From Alloscardovia omnicolens (lineage in GTDB: Bacteria > Actinomycetota > Actinomycetes > Actinomycetales > Bifidobacteriaceae), in NCBI GenBank assembly GCA_040702985.1, contig CP159991.1, positions 868,001 through 932,000 of the forward strand: a stretch of 64,000 bases of DNA, read 5' to 3'. Made by a program: the position numbers and the translations under genes. Each line of letters opens with the position of its first letter. Position 1 is the stretch's first letter. The notes below the pieces were generated by a model. It was not told the origin of the DNA. It saw only the letters and a program-made list of their open reading frames with translations, and did no database searches. Shown piece by piece: positions 36,318-45,587 of the stretch.

Positions 36318-37925
36318 ATGGTCAATCCAGCAGTATCTCGAAAAATGAAGGCATGCGCTGTTGCGTGCGTGGCTGCATTAAGCATGGCAAGTCTTGGTGC
36401 GTGTGGCAGTAACTCAAAGCCAACAACTACCAAAGATGGTAAACCTATTGTGCGCATTTCCATACGACGTAATACAACTGCTGTAAAACTTGCGTCAACA
36501 AGCTGGGCTAAGCAGCTCGAAGCAGCATGTGATTGCGCTATTGAATGGACGGAAATTACTGATAACGCATGGGGTCAGCAAAAGAGCGCAAAAATGGCTG
36601 CCGGTGATTTTCCGGATATTGGAATGGCTATGTATGATCGCAATGACATCTCAAAGTATTCGAGCCAATTTGAGGATTTTGCGCCTTATATGAAGAAGTT
36701 GCCAAACGTTCAGAAATTCTTTGAAGCGCGTCCAACGGCGAGGAAGATGGTTGAAGATGGAGGCAAGATTCAAATTCTTCCTTCTGATCGTGGTAAGGGT
36801 TATCGCGTATCTGCAACGCATATGTTTATTAATAAAACATGGCTCGATAAGCTCGGACTGGCTATGCCAACCACCTGGGATGAGTTGGAAACTGTGTTAA
36901 AAGCATTTAAGACACAAGATCCTAACGGCAATGGTAAAGCTGATGAAGTTCCAATGAATATTCACGGTTTGAGCTTCGGGCTATGGTCATCCTTAACCTT
37001 AATGAATTCCACCGGAGTAACCACAGCATTTATGGGATCTTCAGCTGAATCTCAGGGTTATTATGTTGAAGACGGCAAGGTGAAGAATTATTTAACCAGC
37101 GATGCTCTCAAAGATACAATAACCTTCTTGCATAAGTTGCAGTCTCAAGGTCTTATTCCTAAAGATGCTTTAACTCGTGATGATTCAAAATATGCAGCGC
37201 AAACGACGAGCGATGGCAAAACAGCTATTACTGGTTTCTCCTTCGGATGGTCGCGTGCAAATGATTACGGTCCTTTAGCGGATCAATATGTATCTGTTCC
37301 AGTCTTGAAGCAGAAAGCAGAGCAGGCAGATAGCGATGTGAAATGGGATTATAGCCAGGATTACACAGAATTTGCTAATGCATTAATTGTGAACAAGAAG
37401 GCAGCTAATAAGGATGCAATCTGGAAAGTTGTAAACGCCATGTATGATCCAGAAATTTCCGTGCAGCAATACTACGGTGATTTAGGTAAGTATGTGACTA
37501 AGGGTGAGAACAACACCTATACCATCTCAGACAAGGTTTACGAAAAGTATGTAGATACTCGTGAAATTGCAGCGCAAGATCGTTTTGCTGGATGGATTCC
37601 AGATGAATTTAACATCGTCAACGATACGAATGCTGACGCTGTATCCGCTGATAATCAAGCAGTAGAGCCAGCTTTGAATAACGTTGATCCTGTGAAAGAT
37701 GTTGTTCCAATTTATGCAGCTCCAAGTGCTAAAGATTTGGATACTCTGTCTACCAATAACACTTCTATCTTCAACTACACGGACAATATGTTGGCAACAT
37801 GGTTCCAAAAAGGTGGAATTGAGAAGCAGTGGGATGAATATGTTAAGAAAGTCAATGATAAGTCTTTGGGCTTAGAACAAAATATTGACATCTGGCAAAA
37901 GGCTTACGACAAAGCCGTTAAGTAA
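36318..37925 (+). CDS. ABC sugar importer, substrate-binding lipoprotein
   Basis: The 535-residue protein has a lipoprotein signal ending in the lipobox LGAC (Cys near residue 31), then a family-1 extracellular solute-binding fold with DFPDIGMAMYD near 95 and the hinge region TWDELETVLKAFK near 185. Its length is typical of the large LplA/YtcQ-type binding proteins for oligosaccharides. ATG at 36318 follows AAAGGG by six bases. It leads an importer of two permeases; together with GH32 and fructokinase it probably captures sucrose or short fructans. No ATPase gene is nearby, so a shared MsmK-like ATPase is expected. Confidence 0.88.
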   Translation: MVNPAVSRKMKACAVACVAALSMASLGACGSNSKPTTTKDGKPIVRISIRRNTTAVKLASTSWAKQLEAACDCAIEWTEITDNAWGQQKSAKMAAGDFPDIGMAMYDRNDISKYSSQFEDFAPYMKKLPNVQKFFEARPTARKMVEDGGKIQILPSDRGKGYRVSATHMFINKTWLDKLGLAMPTTWDELETVLKAFKTQDPNGNGKADEVPMNIHGLSFGLWSSLTLMNSTGVTTAFMGSSAESQGYYVEDGKVKNYLTSDALKDTITFLHKLQSQGLIPKDALTRDDSKYAAQTTSDGKTAITGFSFGWSRANDYGPLADQYVSVPVLKQKAEQADSDVKWDYSQDYTEFANALIVNKKAANKDAIWKVVNAMYDPEISVQQYYGDLGKYVTKGENNTYTISDKVYEKYVDTREIAAQDRFAGWIPDEFNIVNDTNADAVSADNQAVEPALNNVDPVKDVVPIYAAPSAKDLDTLSTNNTSIFNYTDNMLATWFQKGGIEKQWDEYVKKVNDKSLGLEQNIDIWQKAYDKAVK

Positions 37926-37941
37926 GCTGGCGAATTTTCCG

Positions 37942-37984
37942 GGGTGCTTGTTTTCTTTTCTCGTTTCTGTATAAACAAGCACCC
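37942..37984 (+). terminator. Hairpin between binding-protein and permease genes
   Basis: GGGTGCTTGTT pairs perfectly with AACAAGCACCC across a 21-base loop. Such hairpins after binding-protein genes commonly protect or partly end the message, giving more binding protein than permease. Short GCCTAGGTTTTC-like repeats follow it. Confidence 0.6.
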
Positions 37985-38121
37985 AGGTTTTCTTCGGCTC
38001 GGGGCGCTGAGCCTAGGTTTTCCTCCCAGATGAGCTGTGCCTAGGTTATCTCTCTCTCAGTTTTGCTTCCTCAATTTTCTTTCCTGAATACATTATGTTT
38101 ACTGCTCTCAAGGATGGACAT

Positions 38122-39075
38122 ATGGCACGTGCAGTACGAGGCGGTGTAGAAAGTTCCGCCGACCATAAGAAAAAACTTTCACCTCTTACTTCGTTTAAAC
38201 GACATATCGAACTGTATTGGCAGCTCTGGCTTTTAGCAGCTCCTGCATTAATCTTCGTTTTTATTTTCGCTTATATTCCGATGTGGGGAATTCAGCTGGC
38301 TTTCCGCGAATTTGATCCTGATAAAGGCTTAACTGGTGGACGCTGGGTTGCTTTCGAGTACTTTGAAAAATTCTTTCACAGTCCTTTATTTGGCGAGATT
38401 ATGGGCAATACCATTCGCATTAGTTTGTGGACTTTGGTTATGGGTTTTATTGCTCCAATTATTTTGGCTTTGCTGATTAATCAAATTGCATCGCCAAAAA
38501 TTAAAGGCTTCGTTCAAACTATTACGTATATGCCACATTTTATTTCTGTGGTTGTTATTGTCTCCATGATCAACATTTTCCTGACTCCTCAAACAGGTAT
38601 TTTGGGGCAGTTCTTCGGCGAAACAAATATTTTGGGAGATACGCATTTTATTACTGCAATTTACTGGATTTCTGAAGTATGGCAGCATGTAGGCTGGAAT
38701 TCCATTATTTATTTGGCGGCTTTGTCCTCTGTAGATACCTCGCTTTACGAAGCAGCTAAAATTGATGGAGCAGGACGTTTCCAGTTAATTCGCTATGTTG
38801 ATATTCCTGCCATTATGCCTACTATGACCGTGCTTCTGATTCTGAGTATGGGATCTGTGCTGGGCGTAGGATTTGACAAGATTTTCCTTATGCAGAATTC
38901 TCTTAATTTGCCTGCAACGGAAGTTATTTCCACATACACGTACAAGATTGGTATTCTGAACAGCCAATTCTCTTATTCCACAGCTATCGGCTTATTTAAT
39001 ACTGTGGTGAACTTCCTGTTCCTTATTGCGGCTAACTTCTTGTCGAAGAAGGCCACTAAATCAAGTATTTTCTAG
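38122..39075 (+). CDS. ABC sugar importer permease (LplB type)
   Basis: The 317-residue membrane protein has six predicted segments. The EAA loop that contacts the ATPase reads YEAAKIDGAGRFQLIRYVDIP near residue 220. The opening segment LLAAPALIFVFIFAYIPMWGIQLAF is characteristic of LplB-type permeases paired with large binding proteins. ATG at 38122 follows AAGGA by seven bases; the ATG at 38095 has no such site. The second permease follows after nine bases. Confidence 0.9.
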   Translation: MARAVRGGVESSADHKKKLSPLTSFKRHIELYWQLWLLAAPALIFVFIFAYIPMWGIQLAFREFDPDKGLTGGRWVAFEYFEKFFHSPLFGEIMGNTIRISLWTLVMGFIAPIILALLINQIASPKIKGFVQTITYMPHFISVVVIVSMINIFLTPQTGILGQFFGETNILGDTHFITAIYWISEVWQHVGWNSIIYLAALSSVDTSLYEAAKIDGAGRFQLIRYVDIPAIMPTMTVLLILSMGSVLGVGFDKIFLMQNSLNLPATEVISTYTYKIGILNSQFSYSTAIGLFNTVVNFLFLIAANFLSKKATKSSIF

Positions 39076-39084
39076 GGAGCTATT

Positions 39085-40059
39085 ATGACGCAGAATTCTC
39101 AGGCATTGCCACATGCTCCTAAAGTGGCTCTTAACTCGGCTCGTGCTCGTAGTTCAGCAGATATTCCATGGAATCCGAAGGTGCATTATAAGAAAAAGCT
39201 ATCTGACTATGTTGCCCTCGTCATTATTTATGGGCTGCTTATTCTTACCGTGCTGGCTATGTTGTATCCACTATGGTTTGTTGCCATTTCCTCTGTTTCA
39301 GATCCTGCAGCAGTAGCTAATGGTGCAGTTAAGCTACTTCCTCATGGTCTTACCTGGGGAGGATACGCCAAGGTTTTTGAAAATTCCCAAATCTGGACAG
39401 GCTATAAAAATACCTTACTGTACTGCATACTCGGAACACTGGTTAATATGGTCGTAACCATTCCTTGCGCTTTTGCATTATCGCGTAGTGAATTTAAGCC
39501 ACGACGTATTATCCTTTTCCTTTTTACTGTGACGATGTTCTTCTCCGGTGGTTTGATTCCTAGCTACCTGCTGTACAAGAATATGGGCATTTTGAATACC
39601 ATGTGGGTATTTATTTTGCCGGGAGCAGTCAGCGTGTATAACGTGATTGTGGCTCGATCTTTCTTCGAAACCTCCATACCTGAAGAACTTTTTGATGCGG
39701 CAAAAATTGATGGCATGAGCTATATCGGCTATTTTGTACGCATTGTTTTGCCATTGTCGAGCGCAATTTTGGCGGTTATTGGCTTGTACTATTTTGTTGG
39801 TCATTGGAATGACTTTATGACAGGTTTGATTTTTGTGACCGACTGGGATAAGCAGCCTTTGCAAAACATCTTGCAGCAGTTACTTCTGGTGAACCAAGTC
39901 AATAACACGGCTAATGTGAATTCTTTGGATATGATTCGCGCAGCAGATCAAATTAAATTCGCTATTATTATCGTTTCCACAGTGCCGTTATTCGTGCTCT
40001 ATCCATTCTTACAGAGGTATTTCAATAAGGGCGTTATGCTCGGAGCTGTTAAAGGCTAA
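39085..40059 (+). CDS. ABC sugar importer permease (LplC/YtcP type)
   Basis: The 324-residue protein has about six membrane segments after a polar N-terminus of 45 residues. The EAA loop is present as FDAAKIDGMSYIGYFVRIVLP near residue 205, and the C-terminus FNKGVMLGAVKG is typical of the YtcP group. GGGAG precedes the ATG. It should pair with the preceding permease to form the channel of the importer. Confidence 0.9.
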   Translation: MTQNSQALPHAPKVALNSARARSSADIPWNPKVHYKKKLSDYVALVIIYGLLILTVLAMLYPLWFVAISSVSDPAAVANGAVKLLPHGLTWGGYAKVFENSQIWTGYKNTLLYCILGTLVNMVVTIPCAFALSRSEFKPRRIILFLFTVTMFFSGGLIPSYLLYKNMGILNTMWVFILPGAVSVYNVIVARSFFETSIPEELFDAAKIDGMSYIGYFVRIVLPLSSAILAVIGLYYFVGHWNDFMTGLIFVTDWDKQPLQNILQQLLLVNQVNNTANVNSLDMIRAADQIKFAIIIVSTVPLFVLYPFLQRYFNKGVMLGAVKG

Positions 40060-40079
40060 AAGAAGGCAAGGATAACATT

Positions 40080-40733
40080 ATGGCTAAGTTCGCGGTCTTC
40101 TATGAGAAGCTATGTCGCTTGATTCTTATGATCTTCATAGTTAATGTGGCTATTTTTGTGCACACCCTGGTAGGAGTTGTTGTAGTGGGATTTTTCCCTT
40201 CGATAGCGGCTGCACATAACACATATCGAGTATGGCTTCTCAGCGAAGACCGTGCGTGGCGAGTGCGTCATATATGGTTGGTTTTTCATCGTGAATGGAA
40301 GGCTAACCTCGGGCTAGCGAATCGCTTCGGTTGGATTCAACTGGGTATCAGCTTGCTGCTTGCCTATGACTACTTTATTGTGAATTGGAATGTGCGCACG
40401 GGAATGCTCGGCGTTGTGCTTTCTGGATTTTTTGTGGTTCTCTTGGCATTCATGCTGATACACAGCGCAATGGTGTGGGCGGTTCAATCGCATTTTGAAG
40501 AAAGCATCATGTGGATTATGCGTTATTCCTTCAGCATGGTTATAGCACGGCCATTATGCTCAATAATGCTCGGATGCAGTATGTTTATCATCTCGTGGTG
40601 CTATGTGCAATGGCCGGGACTTATTATCGCTTTTGGATTGTCCGCTTATGCGTGTGCCACGCAAGTTCTTGTGTATTCCTTCGCAAAACTTCCAGGCCTA
40701 ACGCCAGTGCGCGTTGAAGCCCGAGCATCATAA
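40080..40733 (+). CDS. DUF624 (YesL-like) membrane protein
   Basis: The 217-residue protein has about five membrane segments and the family's FPSIAAAHNTYRVWL and HIWLVFHREWKANL stretches near residues 40-75. DUF624 proteins are regularly found with LplABC-type oligosaccharide importers; their function is unknown, and an accessory role in transport is inference from that association. It follows the second permease after 20 bases with AAGGA upstream, so it belongs to the same operon. Confidence 0.82.
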   Translation: MAKFAVFYEKLCRLILMIFIVNVAIFVHTLVGVVVVGFFPSIAAAHNTYRVWLLSEDRAWRVRHIWLVFHREWKANLGLANRFGWIQLGISLLLAYDYFIVNWNVRTGMLGVVLSGFFVVLLAFMLIHSAMVWAVQSHFEESIMWIMRYSFSMVIARPLCSIMLGCSMFIISWCYVQWPGLIIAFGLSAYACATQVLVYSFAKLPGLTPVRVEARAS

Positions 40734-40829
40734 CATCTGCAAATCTTGCGCGGCCTAAATGTCAAGGCATTGAACGGCACGAACGGATTAGAGCATTGCA
40801 GAGTATTCAGTTATGATACATACAAGAGT

Positions 40830-40843
40830 GTTAAACGTTTATC
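40830..40843 (+). promoter_or_regulatory. LacI-type operator before the regulator gene
   Basis: GTTAAACGTTTATC lies 22 bases before the GTG start of the LacI gene and matches the operators at 36205 and 45454, indicating autoregulation. Confidence 0.8.
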
Positions 40844-40864
40844 GTAGCAGAGAGGCAATCGAAA

Positions 40865-41908
40865 GTGGTTACTATTAAAGATATTGCCCGTGAGTTACAT
40901 GTATCCACTGCCACAGTATCCATGGTTCTCAATGGTAAAGCCGAAAAACGTGTTAAATCGCAGATGATTGAGCAAGTCCAAGCAAAAGCCCGAGAAATGG
41001 GGTATAAGCCAAATCTCATGGCGCGAAGTTTGAAAACAAATAGCACACGTATTTTAGGTTTTCTCAGCGATCATATTGCCAGTACTCCTTTTGCAGGCAG
41101 CATTGTTGTGGGTGCTCAGGAAGCGGCTCGTGAACTGGGTTATCTTCTTGTCATAGTTAATAGTCAAGGCAATAAAGAGCTGGAAGCACAAGAAATCGAA
41201 GCTCTTAAACGCTATGGTGTAGACGGCTATCTGTATGCGTGTATGTACAATCAGACAGTTACTATTCCGCCTGCTCTTGAGAATAAACCAACAGTAATTA
41301 TCGATGGAACTGATGGTGCGCACAAGGTCAGTTCTATCTGCCCTGATGAGGAAAAAATTGGCTATATGGCCACGCGAGAACTTATTGACGCTGGCTGCAC
41401 TCGAATTGTTTTTTTCAATGCTCAGCAGGGCATCGTAGCTCAAAAGTTGCGCGCTCAAGGGTACCAGCGTGCAATAGAAGAAGCTGGATTGTCTCAATAT
41501 AATCTTGAATATGATGATGCCCAGGCGTTATCTCATGGCGCTGCACATATTCTCGACAGTATTGAGCCGGATGGCGTTGTCTGTTTCAACGATATTAGAG
41601 CAAGTTTTATTTATGCTGAGGCAGAGCGCCGAGGAATCCGTATAGGTAAGGATCTCAGCGTAGTAAGCGTGGATAATCAACCTCTTATTATCAATTCACT
41701 GCGCCCTGGTCTAACCTCTATTGAGCTGCCACATTACGAAATGGGGTACTGGGGAGTATATACCTTGGTTCAGGAAATTGCTGACCCAACCGTTACCATT
41801 CCTGCCATGAAACCATTCGATAGTGATGTGCAACTGGTTCAGCAGTCACTAGATTCTACTCTTGTGCAATGCAAGATGATACACAGAGATTCAGTGGTAA
41901 CTCCATAA
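40865..41908 (+). CDS. LacI-family sugar-responsive repressor
   Basis: The 347-residue protein has the N-terminal LacI helix-turn-helix (IKDIARELHVSTATVSMVLNG, residues 4-24) with hinge helix SRSLKTNSTRILGF-like sequence to about 62, then a periplasmic-binding-protein-like sensor domain. It starts with GTG, preceded by GAGAGG. It should bind the ACGTT-centred operators before itself, the importer and the fructokinase gene and let go when a sugar from the pathway binds. The GH32 gene follows after 35 bases without another operator, so it is read with the regulator. Confidence 0.9.
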   Translation: MVTIKDIARELHVSTATVSMVLNGKAEKRVKSQMIEQVQAKAREMGYKPNLMARSLKTNSTRILGFLSDHIASTPFAGSIVVGAQEAARELGYLLVIVNSQGNKELEAQEIEALKRYGVDGYLYACMYNQTVTIPPALENKPTVIIDGTDGAHKVSSICPDEEKIGYMATRELIDAGCTRIVFFNAQQGIVAQKLRAQGYQRAIEEAGLSQYNLEYDDAQALSHGAAHILDSIEPDGVVCFNDIRASFIYAEAERRGIRIGKDLSVVSVDNQPLIINSLRPGLTSIELPHYEMGYWGVYTLVQEIADPTVTIPAMKPFDSDVQLVQQSLDSTLVQCKMIHRDSVVTP

Positions 41909-41943
41909 AACCACAAACAACCTGACACAACAGAAAGAACATC

Positions 41944-43854
41944 ATGATATACAATACTCGCAACTATCAGCGTATCGATTTTTATGGTGTGCGTGAAGGC
42001 AATGACGCCCACATAGTTCTCAACATTAATGGTGACGTTCAACGTCTTGAAGTGGAAAATTCTGATCGCTATTTTCATCTTTTTGCACAAGTTCCTCATA
42101 ATACGGACTGTGATATTGAGGTGAGTAAGGCGCGCATAACCTTTGCATATTTGAGTGAATGCGACAATATATTTGACCAAGGTATTGAAGTCTTGCCATA
42201 TTGTGCGCAACCTGATTCTCCTCGCGAGGCGCAGAGCGTCAGCCATTTTGAGCCGCCGGTGAATTGGATGAATGATCCTAATGGACTCGTGCAATTTCGC
42301 GGACTGTATCATATGTTCTACCAATTCGACCCGTTCGGATGGCAATGGGGGCCAATGCATTGGGGTCATGCGGTGAGCTGTGATCTGATACATTGGACGC
42401 ATTTGCCAATTGCTTTAGATGCCCATGACGTCATTTATGCCGATGATGATTGGGTTGGCGGCGCTTTTTCGGGATCGGCACTTCCTGTTGATGCCCAAGG
42501 CAAGCCATGCAAGGGTGCAGAAGCTGCCGCGCTCGCATTATTCCTCACATATCATCATGAAATTCCAGATCAAACTGCAGCCACACAAGTTGAGTATCAA
42601 AGCGTGTGCGAAAGCATTGACGGGATTCATTTTACGCAGCCACGCATTATTATTGAACGCGATGCAGATGATTTCGGCGTGGATTTCCGTGACTCTAAAA
42701 TCGATGTCACAGCTCTGCGTGGAGTTGACGGCGTGGAGCAAGGATCCAGTTTTATTTCAATCGCCACTAATCTGCCTATAGGTTTTGATCAGGGCTACTT
42801 CAGTAACGCTCAAGGCGTACGCGAGTTTAATGCGCAAGACATGACTCCAAAGGGTCATTGGTTTACTCAGAGTGCTTTTGATGGAGCCGACTCACAGCGA
42901 TGGACGCCAAACACACAGACTGTTCCGGTTATCGTCGGTTATATAGCTGGTCCTGATGCTGATGTGCGGCAACCTCAATCATGGCGATACACTGGGGCTT
43001 TGCTTGCAGATTATGAGTACGGTGTTGCGAAGACTTTTGAGTGCCCAGACACGTTTGAACTTGATGGGCGCAAAGTATCTATCGGTGCTTTGATGCACGT
43101 GCGCGACAATCGTGGAGCTTATCAGCCAGTGCGCTGGTATGTGGGCGATATTGACAACATAGGTCATGCGAGTGCGGGTGCAGATGCTAGTGCGGACAGT
43201 GTGCAATTGCGTTTGAATGTGAAGAATGTTGGCTTATGCGATTTTGGTAGTGCCTTTTACGCTGTGCAATCCTTTGAAGATGAGCAGGGTAGGCGTATTG
43301 CTTTTGGCTGGTTAGCGGACTGGTATGAGCAACGCAAGAAGAGCACCAGTGCTGCCAACGGTGTTATGACTTATCCTCGTCAACTTCACGTCATTGATTC
43401 AGCTGTGCACAGCTATCCTGTAAGGGAAGTTTTTGAACATCTAGTAGGAAACGTCCTCGTACGCAATAATCCAGATAGCTCATACTATGCTCAGCTTCAT
43501 CTGAACGATGCCATAGATTCAGATTTTGACCTCGCACTTGCTCGCAAAGGTAGCGCGTCCCTTCATCTTGAACGCAGAAACGGTGAGATAGGCGTTAATA
43601 TTCGCGGAACGAACATGGATCAGCTGTTCTATTCAACGCATCTGAGCCATGCTGATGTGGATACAGTGGAAGTGTTTATGGACGGATCCGTGTGCGAAGT
43701 TTTTATTAATCATGGTGAAGATGCAGGATCATTTATTTTTGATGCTGAGGGAGAATTATCGCAATCCACAATAATTCTTGGAAGTCTTGCCGAACAAGTT
43801 GAGAGTGCTGTTTTTAGTGGGGTAGAGGTTAAAGCCCTGAAATCAGTACGATAG
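41944..43854 (+). CDS. GH32 beta-fructofuranosidase (sucrose/fructan hydrolase)
   Basis: The 636-residue enzyme cleaves terminal fructose from sucrose, inulin-type oligosaccharides or sucrose phosphate. The nucleophile is Asp111 in NWMNDPNG, the transition-state stabiliser Asp250 in FRDSK (usually FRDPK), and the acid/base Glu366 in ECPD. A C-terminal beta-sandwich domain follows from about 480. There is no signal peptide, so it acts in the cytoplasm on imported sugar. The N-terminal 100 residues before the first motif are a separate beta-rich extension, and the stretch between FRDSK and ECPD (about 115 residues) is roughly twice the usual length. Confidence 0.93.
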   Translation: MIYNTRNYQRIDFYGVREGNDAHIVLNINGDVQRLEVENSDRYFHLFAQVPHNTDCDIEVSKARITFAYLSECDNIFDQGIEVLPYCAQPDSPREAQSVSHFEPPVNWMNDPNGLVQFRGLYHMFYQFDPFGWQWGPMHWGHAVSCDLIHWTHLPIALDAHDVIYADDDWVGGAFSGSALPVDAQGKPCKGAEAAALALFLTYHHEIPDQTAATQVEYQSVCESIDGIHFTQPRIIIERDADDFGVDFRDSKIDVTALRGVDGVEQGSSFISIATNLPIGFDQGYFSNAQGVREFNAQDMTPKGHWFTQSAFDGADSQRWTPNTQTVPVIVGYIAGPDADVRQPQSWRYTGALLADYEYGVAKTFECPDTFELDGRKVSIGALMHVRDNRGAYQPVRWYVGDIDNIGHASAGADASADSVQLRLNVKNVGLCDFGSAFYAVQSFEDEQGRRIAFGWLADWYEQRKKSTSAANGVMTYPRQLHVIDSAVHSYPVREVFEHLVGNVLVRNNPDSSYYAQLHLNDAIDSDFDLALARKGSASLHLERRNGEIGVNIRGTNMDQLFYSTHLSHADVDTVEVFMDGSVCEVFINHGEDAGSFIFDAEGELSQSTIILGSLAEQVESAVFSGVEVKALKSVR

Positions 43855-43920
43855 TTCAGCGAGGGAGTGTGTGAGGAGATTTGTGTGGGAGAGGCTCGCT
43901 TGCATTTCTGATGCGAAACT

Positions 43921-44253
43921 GCCCTGAAAAGTGATTCGCGGTGGTGCTTCACTTCTTAGGGCAGTTTTCGTTGTGTTTTTAGACCTAAAAAGTGTCCTGA
44001 AAAGTGATTGATAAGAGCAGTTCACTTCTTAGGGCTTTTTTCATGCGGTTTTTACGTGGAAAAAGAGCCCTACGAGGTGATTCGCAATAGTGGATCACTT
44101 TTCACGACCAGTTTTGCCCTGTTTTTACTCTCTTTTTCGGCCCTGCGAGGTGATTCACAAGAGTGGATCACTTTTCAGGGCAGTTTTTCTATCGTTTCTG
44201 CCTCAAAATGAGCCCTGCGAGGTGATTCACAAAAGTGAATCACTGCCCACGAC
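43921..44253. repeat. Array 2 of 73-bp-period hairpin repeats (five units)
   Basis: Units begin at 43921, 43994, 44067, 44140 and 44212 (spacings 73, 73, 73, 72). Each starts with a form of GCCCTG, holds a palindrome such as GTGATTCACAAGAGTGGATCAC, and is followed by a T-rich stretch of about 31 bases ending in an AAAAATGA-like motif. It fills the gene-free gap between the GH32 and fructokinase genes (43855-44391). Frames of 60-100 codons through it are repeat by-products. Confidence 0.9.
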
Positions 44254-44391
44254 TATTTTGAGCCCCAAGTTAGCCTTTCTCCTGCTTCAAAACATGACCG
44301 ATCCGTATATATCACTGGCTACGGCTACAAATAACTGCCGTGCCTACCGAAACAAACTCTGCATAGCGCAAACATCGCGCGGATTCAGATT

Positions 44392-44427
44392 AAAAAAGGG
44401 ATAGCCTAATCTATTAAGCTATCCCTT
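44392..44427 (-). terminator. Terminator of the fructokinase gene
   Basis: AAGGGATAGC pairs with GCTATCCCTT around a 12-base loop, with a T run on the minus-strand side. A tandem 15-base duplication (CTTAAGTTATTAGT, 44429-44458) lies between it and the stop codon. Confidence 0.85.
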
Positions 44428-44452
44428 CCTTAAGTTATTAGTTCTTAAGTTA

Positions 44453-45352
44453 TTAGTCGTCAAGACCTTGCTGCTGAACGTAATCAGGAATCTGTTCAGG
44501 ATATTCAGGCCATGCACCAGCCTGAGTGCACACATAAGCAGCAACATTGCAAGCACGCACATGAGCCTCATGCAAAGGAGTGCCACGCAGAATTTCGCTA
44601 GTGAAAGTTCCGGAGAAGGAATCACCTGCTCCCACGGTATCGTTCACCTTCACGCGTGGAGTTTTCACATGAGATACTTCGCCATTCTTCGCCATAATAA
44701 TGGAGAAGCGTGAGCCACCAGTCAAAATCATGTAGTCCAAATCATAGTTCTTAATAAACCATGAGCAGGCTTCTTCGTCAGTGCCTTCAATATTGAACAT
44801 TGGGCGCAAGAGTTCAAGCTCATCATCGTTAATCTTGAATACTGTTGCTGCCTGAAGTTGAGCTTCGATCAATTCCTGAGAGAAGTAATCTGCACGAATA
44901 TTGATATCGTAGTACTTCAAAGCGCCTGGCTTGGTGTGCTTGAGCAATTCAAGAAGAGTGTTGCGGCTTTCCTCTTCGCGGCAAGCCAAAGACCCGTAAC
45001 ATACGGCATCTGCTTGGGAAACTGCTTCAATCAGCTCATCAGTGAGTGCAATATGATCCCATGCAACGCCTTCAACGATTTCGTATGTTGGGATTCCATC
45101 ATTGAGAACCACTCCAACAGTTCCGGTAGGGTAGTCGTTGCGCTGCACGATGGCATCAATGCCAGCATTTTTTACTGCAGCAACAAGTTCATCGCCCAAA
45201 GAATCGTTTCCAACAGCACTGATGGAGCGTCCTAGGGCACCGTTATGAGAAGCATGGTAGGTAAAGTTTACTGGGGCGCCGCCTGCGCGCTTTCCTTCAG
45301 GGAGCATGTCCCACAAGATTTCGCCGAGGCTGACCACGATTGGTTGTGTCAT
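44453..45352 (-). CDS. Fructokinase (PfkB/ribokinase family)
   Basis: It phosphorylates fructose released by the GH32 enzyme so that it can enter the bifid shunt. The 299-residue protein has the PfkB N-terminal motif (GGAPVNFTYHAS near 25) and the C-terminal NDTVGAGDSFSGTF near 235-248, where Asp is the catalytic base. VSLGEILWDMLPEGKRAGGAP at the start is the usual bacterial fructokinase opening. A LacI-type operator about 100 bases upstream places it in the same regulon as the importer. Confidence 0.92.
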   Translation of the reverse strand: MTQPIVVSLGEILWDMLPEGKRAGGAPVNFTYHASHNGALGRSISAVGNDSLGDELVAAVKNAGIDAIVQRNDYPTGTVGVVLNDGIPTYEIVEGVAWDHIALTDELIEAVSQADAVCYGSLACREEESRNTLLELLKHTKPGALKYYDINIRADYFSQELIEAQLQAATVFKINDDELELLRPMFNIEGTDEEACSWFIKNYDLDYMILTGGSRFSIIMAKNGEVSHVKTPRVKVNDTVGAGDSFSGTFTSEILRGTPLHEAHVRACNVAAYVCTQAGAWPEYPEQIPDYVQQQGLDD

Positions 45353-45453
45353 GGTGTTCCTTTCTTCCTCACGATAGTCTAGCGCTAACCGCAGAAAATA
45401 TGCACCTGAAACGGTTAGGCAAGACCTATCTTCTCTACTATATCAAAACATAC

Positions 45454-45467
45454 GTCAAACGTTTAAC
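45454..45467 (-). promoter_or_regulatory. LacI-type operator before the fructokinase gene
   Basis: GTCAAACGTTTAAC, almost a perfect palindrome, matches the sites at 36205, 36219 and 40830. It lies about 100 bases before the fructokinase start. Confidence 0.82.
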
Positions 45468-45587
45468 GTTTGTGTGGATATGAGAAGACTTCTTCAGGGT
45501 TTACCCTGAGCGGTGTGTGGAATTTCAGGGATATTTTAGGTGAAAGAAAGGGTATATTGTGTGTGTTTCGAGTGATTAAATAACAGT

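Noticed and set aside
43921-44253. CRISPR array
   Set aside because: The spacing is regular, but the repeats are divergent, the intervening sequences resemble one another, and there are no cas genes in the window.
44008-44404. Plus-strand frames with repeated peptide CEVIHKSGSL
   Set aside because: They are translations of the 73-bp repeats; the period changes frame at each unit and there are no ribosome binding sites.
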